6,035 nucleotides of DNA from Rickettsiales bacterium (GTDB lineage Bacteria; Pseudomonadota; Alphaproteobacteria; Rickettsiales; Deianiraeaceae): positions 1 to 6,035 of the forward strand of contig CANKQN010000060.1 of assembly GCA_947485035.1 (NCBI GenBank). Direction: 5' to 3'. The notes beneath the pieces are model-generated. The model was not told the origin of the DNA. It did no database searches and was given only the letters and a program-made list of their open reading frames with translations. Numbering within the stretch: position 1 is the first letter of the stretch; the number at the start of each line of letters is the position of its first letter. Below are positions 1 to 4,580 of the stretch, piece after piece. The position numbers and the translations under genes were made by a program.

Positions 1-561
1 CCAGTTGCAAGGGCAAAGTTCGTCCGTTTGAAGAGCGTCTAAAATACGAAGAACTTCATTTGGATTTCTTCCAACACTTAAATCGTTCACTGAAACATGG
101 CGAATGATTCCTTCGGGGTCAATAATGAAAGTTGCACGGTTTGCAACAAATGCAGTTTTGTGCATAATTCCAAGAGCTTCCGTGAATTTTCCGCCAACAT
201 CGGCAAGCATTGGAATTGAAAGGTCTTTTAAATCAACATTGTCTCTTTTCCAAGCAAGGTGAACAAATTCGTTGTCTGTACTTGCACCAATAACTTGTGC
301 GTCACGGTCGGCAAAATCGCCGCTTAATTTTGCAAATGCAGCAATTTCAGTTGGGCAAACGAATGTGAAATCTTTCGGCCAAAAGAAAAGAACAAGCCAT
401 TTACCTTTATAAGTTTCGTTGTTCATAACAAAAAATGCTTCATCAGGCGAAGAAGGGTATGCACCTGCTTTAACAGCTTTAAGGGAAAATTTTGGTAAAG
501 AATCGCCAATTGTAAGCATTCCTTGGTTGTGCTCGTGTGCATGGTGTTCGTGGCAAGCCAT
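1..561 (-). CDS. ahpC: AhpC-type 2-Cys peroxiredoxin, 3' end outside the window
   Basis: Thiol peroxidase that reduces hydrogen peroxide, organic hydroperoxides and probably peroxynitrite in the cytoplasm. The 187 visible residues contain the peroxidatic cysteine C69 in FVCPTE, a WPKDFTF lead-in, the conserved NRATFIIDP stretch (R142) and a C-terminal DELCPCNW with C183 and C185. The CxC end and spacing match the Mycobacterium tuberculosis AhpC class, which is recycled by AhpD and dihydrolipoamide-linked partners rather than AhpF; pairing with AhpD here is inference. Only about 10-20 residues should be missing beyond position 1. The ATG at 561 gives a 14-residue extension rich in histidine (MACHEHHAHEHNQG) before the usual family start MLTIGDSLPKF. 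An internal ATG at 519 is the alternative start, but its AAGGA abuts the ATG with no spacing, and a promoter-like TTGAAT/TATAGT lies close upstream of 561. The gene is transcribed divergently from everything else in the window. Confidence 0.95.
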   Translation of the reverse strand, partial: MACHEHHAHEHNQGMLTIGDSLPKFSLKAVKAGAYPSSPDEAFFVMNNETYKGKWLVLFFWPKDFTFVCPTEIAAFAKLSGDFADRDAQVIGASTDNEFVHLAWKRDNVDLKDLSIPMLADVGGKFTEALGIMHKTAFVANRATFIIDPEGIIRHVSVNDLSVGRNPNEVLRILDALQTDELCPCNW

Positions 562-584
562 ATTGTTTTAAAAAAGTTATACCC

Positions 585-614
585 ACTATATATGTCAACT
601 TTTTTGAAATTCAA
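585..614 (-). promoter_or_regulatory. candidate sigma70-type promoter of ahpC
   Basis: Reading the minus strand, TTGAAT (614-609) and TATAGT (590-585) are separated by 18 bases, which would start transcription near 578 and leave a leader of about 17 bases before the ATG at 561. A better -35 match, TTGACA (598-593), also lies here, but the only good -10 after it, TATAAC (581-576), is just 11 bases away, so that pairing is less likely. I see no clear OxyR or Fur site. This is an assignment by consensus only. Confidence 0.4.
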
Positions 615-742
615 GGAAATTATTATGATTTTTTCTCTTAATTGCTTCTTCACTTTGTAACAACAATTTACGATATTTCTGTAAATAATTAACACAATTG
701 TATGAAGAAATTTCCAATTTTTTTTCTTTTCACCGATTATTT

Positions 743-770
743 TTGCATCACTGTACTAGTACGCTATAAC
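743..770 (+). promoter_or_regulatory. possible promoter of a short non-coding transcript
   Basis: TTGCAT (743-748) is followed after 16 bases by TATAAC (765-770), a good -10 with a poor -35. The palindrome GTACTAGTAC (753-762) fills the spacer, where a dimeric regulator could bind. Transcription would begin near 777 and meet the terminator-like hairpin at 816-846 after about 70 bases. The only reading frame nearby is 15 codons (ATG at 774, MNAVFNKQNVKSQFP), which starts upstream of the predicted transcript start, so I do not call a gene. Confidence 0.22.
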
Positions 771-810
771 AAAATGAATGCGGTGTTTAACAAACAAAAT
801 GTGAAAAGTC

Positions 811-870
811 AATTTCCATAAGGGTTCTTTGGTTTTTTCGTTTTTTGGAAATTTTCCGATTTTTATTTTT
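811..870 (+). terminator. terminator-like pair of mutually exclusive hairpins with T tracts
   Basis: CCATAAG (816-822) and CTTTGG (827-832) form a six-pair stem with one bulged base and a GGTT loop, followed by TTTTTT CG TTTTTT (833-846). The overlapping arms AATTTCCA (811-818) and TGGAAATT (846-853) form a perfect eight-pair stem around the first hairpin and compete with it for bases 816-818; this second stem is followed by another T-rich tract (859-870). The arrangement suits an intrinsic terminator of a small plus-strand RNA. No gene lies immediately upstream to be terminated. Confidence 0.35.
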
Positions 871-930
871 GTTATAGTATAGTGATACAGCACAATACCT
901 CTTGAAAAAATAACATACTGAAAAAAATAC

Positions 931-959
931 TTGACATTTAAAATTTATTGGTTTTAAAA
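931..959 (+). promoter_or_regulatory. sigma70-type promoter of the tRNA-Ala/ppa unit
   Basis: A perfect -35 hexamer TTGACA (931-936) is followed by a 17-base AT-rich spacer and TTAAAA (954-959) as -10; TAAAAC one base on is an equivalent choice. Transcription would start around 966, leaving only about six bases before the mature tRNA at 972. The strong -35 and very short leader are typical of stable-RNA promoters. It probably also drives ppa, holA and the gene after it, since no other promoter is evident before 1070. Confidence 0.6.
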
Positions 960-971
960 CTTTTCGTCCGT

Positions 972-1048
972 GGGGAATTAGCTCAGTTGGCTAGAGCATC
1001 TGCTTTGCAAGCAGAGGGTCAGGAGTTCGAGTCTCCTATTCTCCACCA
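972..1048 (+). tRNA. tRNA-Ala (anticodon UGC)
   Basis: A complete cloverleaf can be folded by hand: acceptor GGGGAAT/ATTCTCC (972-978 with 1038-1044, one G-U pair), D stem GCTC/GAGC with loop AGTTGGCTA, anticodon stem TCTGC/GCAGA with loop TTTGCAA (anticodon TGC at 1006-1008), five-base variable region GGGTC, T stem AGGAG/CTCCT with loop TTCGAGT, discriminator A1045 and an encoded CCA (1046-1048). The UGC anticodon reads GCA and, with wobble or modification, the other alanine codons. In many bacteria this tRNA sits in the rRNA operon; here it stands alone, 21 bases upstream of ppa. The bases outside the mature tRNA can pair with each other (see findings). Confidence 0.98.
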
Positions 1049-1069
1049 CGAAAAATTTTTTTATAAAAA

Positions 1070-1591
1070 ATGGATATATCAAAAATATCATCAGGAAAAA
1101 ACTTCCCAGAAAATATTAATGTTGTAATTGAAATTCCGGCGAATACTCCGGGTGTGAAGTATGAATTTGATAAAGAATCCGGTGCAATTTTTGTTGATCG
1201 CTTCTTGCAAACTCCAATGCATTATCCTGCAAATTATGGCTTTGTTCCAAATACACTTTCTGGCGATGGCGACCCCGCAGATGTTCTTGTTATTTCACGC
1301 TACAACCTAATCGCAGGTTCTGTTATTGAAGCAAAACCAATCGGAGTTCTTGTTACACAAGACGAAAAAGGCTACGATGAAAAAATTCTTGCCGTTCCAT
1401 CTAATTCAGTTTCAAAAGAATACGAAAATATGAACGATTTAACCGATTTACCAAAGATTATCCTTGACCAAATCCAACACTTCTTCGAACACTATAAAGA
1501 CCTTGAAGTTGGGAAATTTGTTAAAGTTGAGGCGTGGAAAAACGCAAGCGAAGCAAGGGAAATTCTGAAAAAATCTGCGCTTGTTAAGTAA
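1070..1591 (+). CDS. ppa: inorganic pyrophosphatase, type I, soluble
   Basis: Hydrolyses pyrophosphate to two phosphates with Mg2+, pulling polymerase and aminoacyl-tRNA synthetase reactions forward; a cytoplasmic, usually hexameric enzyme. The 173 residues match the family length, and the active-site residues line up with the E. coli enzyme offset by one: E21, K30, R44, Y52, Y56, the DGDPAD cluster (D66, D68, D71), D98, D103, K105, Y142 and K143 in HFFEHYKDLE. One mild deviation is alanine (A70) at the usually bulkier hydrophobic position of the D-x-D-P-x-D signature. The ATG is preceded by an A/T tract without a Shine-Dalgarno sequence. It follows the tRNA by 21 bases and precedes holA by 15 bases, so the three are probably transcribed together. 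Assignment is secure. Confidence 0.98.
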   Translation: MDISKISSGKNFPENINVVIEIPANTPGVKYEFDKESGAIFVDRFLQTPMHYPANYGFVPNTLSGDGDPADVLVISRYNLIAGSVIEAKPIGVLVTQDEKGYDEKILAVPSNSVSKEYENMNDLTDLPKIILDQIQHFFEHYKDLEVGKFVKVEAWKNASEAREILKKSALVK

Positions 1592-1606
1592 TTTCTTACC
1601 CAAAAG

Positions 1607-2599
1607 ATGAAGCTGCAACAATCATCTTTTTCGGGAGTTATTAAAGAACTTCGCACACGAAAATATAACATATTTCTTTTTTACGGCAACGAACCCGCAC
1701 TTATAGGTGAATACGTTTTTTCCATTCGCACGACATTGAAGGATACTCACGAATTTGTCAAAATTTCACCAGACGATACCGACTATCTTTCCCGAGCAAC
1801 CAACGAGTTTTTCACAGATTCAATGTTTGGAGAGAAAAAAGCGGTGTATATTGAAAATTATAAGAAGACGGACTACCGAAAAATTACCGAAATTCTTGAA
1901 AAAATCACAAAAAACGACGAAAACATTTTCATATTGTCGCAAGATTCCACACTTGAAGCCACAAATTCCATTCGAAAGATTGCGGAATCATTGCCAAATT
2001 GTGCGTGCATTGGGGTGTATGCCGAAAGCATGGCAGTTGTGAAATCGCAAATTCAAGGGTTACTTAGCGAGAGAAAAATCACAGCTTCCACCGAAGTTCT
2101 TTCGCTTTTATGTGATATTATCAACCCTGCGTTAATTGCAGGAGAAGTTGCCAAAATTGAAACTTTTTTATTGAGTTTAGAGCAAAAAATTCTCACAGCC
2201 CAAATGGTTTTGCAACTTGTGAATCAAAATACGGACTCCAACATTTTCGAACTGCCGCTTGTGATTTTCGAGAAAGACATTGGAAAATCTCTTGCAATGA
2301 TTGACCATTTTTACCGCAACGATGAAGATCCATTCCCAATATTTTTCGGCATTCAGTCCTATGTAAAAAAGCTTTACTCTGTGCAGAATGCTCTTGCAAG
2401 TGGCGAGCAGTTAGAAATGTTGCTGAAAATTCACGCAATTCATTTTTCGCAAGTTACAACATTTAAAAAGCATATTCAAGGTTACAATGTGCCAAAATTG
2501 CTCACAATTCTTGAATCTGTAAATTCAATGGAACGAAATATTCGCTTTGGCAAAGAATTTGCATTTAATTGCATTAAAAGCTTTGCAATTAATTTATGA
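1607..2599 (+). CDS. holA: DNA polymerase III delta subunit (clamp loader)
   Basis: The delta subunit is the wrench of the clamp loader: it binds the beta sliding clamp and opens it so that the holoenzyme can load it on primed DNA. At 330 residues it has the family length. Seen in order: an N-terminal domain beginning FLFYGNEPALIGEY (about 23-36); the clamp-binding stretch DSMFGEKKAVYIEN, where M73-F74 fall at the same numbers as the beta-binding L73-F74 of E. coli delta; a middle helical domain containing ALIAGEVAKIETFLL (175-189), like the usual NELEKL region; and a C-terminal domain with the family-like run from FELPLVIFEKD to DPFPIFFGIQSYVKKLY (214-257). As in other delta proteins there is no Walker A motif, so it should not hydrolyse ATP. 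Sequence conservation in this family is low, hence slightly lower confidence. Its stop overlaps the next start as ATGA, suggesting translational coupling. Confidence 0.9.
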   Translation: MKLQQSSFSGVIKELRTRKYNIFLFYGNEPALIGEYVFSIRTTLKDTHEFVKISPDDTDYLSRATNEFFTDSMFGEKKAVYIENYKKTDYRKITEILEKITKNDENIFILSQDSTLEATNSIRKIAESLPNCACIGVYAESMAVVKSQIQGLLSERKITASTEVLSLLCDIINPALIAGEVAKIETFLLSLEQKILTAQMVLQLVNQNTDSNIFELPLVIFEKDIGKSLAMIDHFYRNDEDPFPIFFGIQSYVKKLYSVQNALASGEQLEMLLKIHAIHFSQVTTFKKHIQGYNVPKLLTILESVNSMERNIRFGKEFAFNCIKSFAINL

Positions 2600-3540
2600 T
2601 AAAGCTTGTTGCATTTCTATTTTTTGCCTTTGTTGAATCGTACTCGTTTGCGGATATCAACCTTGGTGCATCAATGAATAATTCCACAATGAATCTTTCA
2701 CCAATTACTACAAATGCGGATAATGAATATACATTTCGCAAAAGCTCAATTTCACTTTACGGGCAGAAGTCTATGTTAAAACAAACTTTATTCTTCACAG
2801 GAAAAGCGGAGGTTGTGGATATATCACGGGACGCACTAACCGTGAATGGAACTGAAATTGCATCGCAGAAAAGTCAGGGGATAAGGTCAATTGATTTCAC
2901 CGCTATGAAGTATTTGTATACAAGTAGGGGTTGGCGTTATCACGGACAGGTTGGGTATAACATTCAGGGAAGTCAAACCGCAAGCAATTTAGCATTCATT
3001 CTTCCAAATGATGAATACGGTGCAAGTGTGGTTGCAATTCGTGCAAAAAAACCAAAAGGTGTAATAACTCCAATTTTAAACGGAATTATGGGAATTACCG
3101 ATGCCCCAATAAAGAAGCTTGAATTGGGAATTTATTTTGGGGATAACTATTATTACAGAGAACTCAGCGGTCTTCTTATTGAACCAATTTCAAAGAAAAT
3201 TAGCCTGAAATTATTTGGGAAAATGCGAAATTACACTCTTAATTCAGGTGCAACGGCATTTCTTAACGAACAAAAAATTATGGGTGGTATTATATTCAAA
3301 AACCCACAGCACAATTCGCTTGAATTCAATTTGTATCGCGATTTTGTGAGCAACGAGTTTGGCTCTTCTGTTGGCATTAACTATTTTATCGGCAGAAAAA
3401 ATTCAGACATTGAAACGAAAATGCTGAATTATTATGAAAAAAAGTATGTTAAAAAACAGAAAACCAGCAAATCTGCGGACGACAAACGCAAAGAAGTTGA
3501 GCAAATGGTTGATGACATTTTGGAAGAGCGTGGGTTTTAG
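2596..3540 (+). CDS. secreted protein of unknown family, probably an outer-membrane beta-barrel
   Basis: I do not recognise this 314-residue protein. It begins with a signal peptide (MIKLVAFLFFAFVESYSFA, likely cut after A19 before DINLG). Residues about 45-266 alternate polar and hydrophobic or aromatic residues in short runs broken by G/N/D turns, for example RGWRYHGQVGYNI (111-123), KLELGIYFGDNYYY (174-187) and SSVGINYFIG (257-266), which suits an outer-membrane beta-barrel or a beta-rich periplasmic protein. A charged, probably helical tail of about 48 residues (KKYVKKQK, then DDKRKEVEQMVDDILEERGF) follows, unusual because a barrel normally ends with its last strand. The ATG overlaps the holA stop (ATGA) with no ribosome binding site, so translation probably depends on holA ribosomes terminating. 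The overlap and intact frame make it a real gene; the barrel topology is inference. Confidence 0.85.
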   Translation: MIKLVAFLFFAFVESYSFADINLGASMNNSTMNLSPITTNADNEYTFRKSSISLYGQKSMLKQTLFFTGKAEVVDISRDALTVNGTEIASQKSQGIRSIDFTAMKYLYTSRGWRYHGQVGYNIQGSQTASNLAFILPNDEYGASVVAIRAKKPKGVITPILNGIMGITDAPIKKLELGIYFGDNYYYRELSGLLIEPISKKISLKLFGKMRNYTLNSGATAFLNEQKIMGGIIFKNPQHNSLEFNLYRDFVSNEFGSSVGINYFIGRKNSDIETKMLNYYEKKYVKKQKTSKSADDKRKEVEQMVDDILEERGF

Positions 3541-3549
3541 AAAAATTCC

Positions 3550-3578
3550 TTGACAAGATAAAGCAAGTGAAATATTAG
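3550..3578 (+). promoter_or_regulatory. sigma70-type promoter of the coiled-coil/barrel protein gene
   Basis: TTGACA (3550-3555) is followed by a spacer of exactly 17 bases and TATTAG (3573-3578), placing the transcript start near 3585 and giving a leader of about 20 bases before the ATG at 3605. The -10 lies inside the dyad described at 3568-3585. Ten bases separate the -35 from the preceding stop codon, so this gene probably starts its own transcription unit. Confidence 0.6.
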
Positions 3579-3596
3579 TATTTCAAATATTTTTTT
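3568..3596 (+). terminator. AT-rich dyad with T7 tract: weak terminator or operator
   Basis: TGAAATA (3568-3574) and TATTTCA (3579-3585) form a perfect seven-pair stem with loop TTAG, followed five bases later by seven Ts (3590-3596). The shape is that of an intrinsic terminator for the holA-containing unit, but the stem has only two G-C pairs. Because it overlaps the -10 of the promoter at 3550, it could equally be the binding site of a repressor. The sequence does not separate these readings. Confidence 0.35.
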
Positions 3597-3604
3597 ACAC
3601 CACA

Positions 3605-4525
3605 ATGCGTAACATCGCAAAAATTACCACTCTTTTCACGACTATCGCATTTTTTTCAACAACAACCTTTGTAACCGCTTTTGCAGAAGATGATACTTCC
3701 GCCCTTCAAAATGAAATTAATCAATTGAAAGCAAAGCAAACACAAGCAGAACTTGAAATATTAAAAAAGGAGTTAAGCGAGCTGAAAATTAAAATGCTTG
3801 AAGAAAAACTTGCCAACACGGAAAAGCGTCTTGATGATAAAATTTCAACTTCGGAAAAGCGTCTTGATGATAAAATTTCAACATCAGAAAAACAAACGGA
3901 CATTAAATTTGAAGCAAAAAACGATAACATTGAAACAAAAATTCAACAGTCAAATTCACAATTGGTGTTAAATGTTGGCGATAAAACCACTGATGTCAAA
4001 GCCTCAACAATCGCAAAACCACGCCCTATCGCATTTCATATCGCCGTTGCATCGTCATCTTTTCAATCAATGCTTGGTGGGTTAAACCTTAGTGGTTCGT
4101 CGCTTGGTCTTTCATACACAAAAAACCGTTTCTTTGGTGAGCTTTCTGCAACGAGTATGTCTGGGAAATATACTACAACAACTTATTACACATGGGGATA
4201 TTCATCATACAGTTACGACACAACATTGACAGCAAGAATGCAATCTGTTGATTTAAAAATTGGCTATAAACTTGGTGGAAATATTGTGAAATTTGAACCA
4301 TATGTTGGTATTGGAAGAGGCAACATGTCATTCGTTGAAACTGATTACGCTTCAACATCATACACTCAATTCACACCGGGTGCGAAGTTGAGCATTGGAA
4401 GTTCGAAAGTTAGGGGATATCTTGATGTTGCAAAACCTTCCGTTATATCCAAAGACGAAAATTATGATAGTTTTGGCTATACACCCGGTGCTATTGCAAA
4501 AATTGGTCTTTCATTCGCATTTTAA
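3605..4525 (+). CDS. outer-membrane protein: signal peptide, coiled coil, C-terminal beta-barrel
   Basis: The 306-residue product starts with a signal peptide (1-27, cut after TAFA before EDD). Residues about 31-100 are a Leu/Lys/Glu-rich coiled coil containing two 11-residue copies of EKRLDDKISTS (73-83, 84-94) and the start of a third (EKQTD). A polar linker (about 101-138) leads to a domain of about 165 residues with amphipathic strands such as RFFGELSATSMSG (175-187), SVDLKIGYKLG (214-224), FEPYVGIGRG (230-239) and KIGLSFAF, ending in phenylalanine as expected for BAM-assembled barrels; its size fits an OmpA-like eight-strand barrel. In such a topology the N-terminal coiled coil would lie in the periplasm. 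I infer an envelope structural role (oligomerising or bridging to the cell wall); the anchor is too large for a typical trimeric autotransporter. It has its own promoter (3550) and no Shine-Dalgarno sequence. No named family is claimed. Confidence 0.92.
   Translation: MRNIAKITTLFTTIAFFSTTTFVTAFAEDDTSALQNEINQLKAKQTQAELEILKKELSELKIKMLEEKLANTEKRLDDKISTSEKRLDDKISTSEKQTDIKFEAKNDNIETKIQQSNSQLVLNVGDKTTDVKASTIAKPRPIAFHIAVASSSFQSMLGGLNLSGSSLGLSYTKNRFFGELSATSMSGKYTTTTYYTWGYSSYSYDTTLTARMQSVDLKIGYKLGGNIVKFEPYVGIGRGNMSFVETDYASTSYTQFTPGAKLSIGSSKVRGYLDVAKPSVISKDENYDSFGYTPGAIAKIGLSFAF
3821..3886 (+). repeat. 33-base in-frame tandem duplication (2 copies plus a decayed third)
   Basis: Copy 1 (3821-3853) and copy 2 (3854-3886) differ at only two of 33 positions, both in the last four bases and both synonymous, so each encodes EKRLDDKISTS. 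GAAAAACAAACG at 3887-3898 looks like the beginning of a diverged third copy. Eleven residues is a hendecad, a natural coiled-coil period, so the duplication lengthens the rod by three helical turns without breaking its register. Near identity suggests a recent slippage event. Confidence 0.95.
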
Positions 4526-4534
4526 TTGACATTT

Positions 4535-4575
4535 TGACTACTATGATTTGTCTTCACGAAGAATTATAGTAGTTA
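4535..4575 (+). terminator. strong hairpin between the barrel-protein gene and valS
   Basis: Starting ten bases after the stop codon, the segment TGACTACTATGATT pairs with AATTATAGTAGTTA (4535-4548 with 4562-4575; 14 pairs including two G-U). A three-base bulge (4549-4551), three more pairs and the loop CACG close it. It is followed only by TTAAA, not a run of Ts, so it is a poor intrinsic terminator; it could act as a 3'-end stabiliser, a Rho-linked end, or a structured leader just six bases ahead of the valS ATG. A TTGACA at 4526-4531 lies beside it but has no -10 at proper spacing. Confidence 0.5.
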
Positions 4576-4580
4576 TTAAA

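Larger units (their letters stand above)
562..971. other. 410-base intergenic region between divergent units
   Basis: There is no credible protein-coding gene here on either strand. Besides the ahpC promoter (right of the ahpC start) and the tRNA promoter (931-959), it is very T-rich on the plus strand and contains several small dyads: GAAATTTC (707-714), the perfect palindrome GTACTAGTAC (753-762), an 11-base inverted repeat CTATAACAAAA/TTTTGTTATAG (764-774 and 867-877), and two overlapping hairpins followed by T tracts (811-857). Some of this could be a short non-coding transcript; see the separate entries. None of it resembles an RNA family that I recognise. Confidence 0.6.

Noticed and set aside
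423..695. Minus-strand open frame of 90 codons over the ahpC start and its upstream region
   Set aside because: It lies in another frame over the well-supported ahpC gene and reads as low-complexity I/K/N sequence in the non-coding part; no motif or signal supports it.
774..821. Fifteen-codon frame MNAVFNKQNVKSQFP between a promoter-like element and a terminator-like hairpin
   Set aside because: The ATG is only three bases after the proposed -10, upstream of the expected transcript start, has no ribosome binding site, and the frame is too short to distinguish from chance.
867..890. GTTATAGTATAGTGATAC as a promoter with double -10
   Set aside because: Two TATAGT hexamers are present, but no -35 is found at 16-19 bases upstream of either; the sequence is better described as one arm of the inverted repeat.
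1755..2042. Plus-strand open frame inside holA
   Set aside because: It is an out-of-frame shadow of holA with no independent start signal and an unnatural composition.
2193..2438. Minus-strand open frame inside holA
   Set aside because: It is antisense to conserved delta-subunit coding sequence and shows no family-like motif.
3721..3930. Minus-strand frame rich in Ser/Phe with an internal repeat
   Set aside because: The repeat is just the antisense reading of the 33-base duplication in the coiled-coil gene.
4526..4554. TTGACA right after the stop of the barrel-protein gene as a valS promoter
   Set aside because: At 16-18 bases downstream there is no -10-like hexamer (TGTCTT), and TATGAT lies only 10 bases away, so a functional promoter is not supported.
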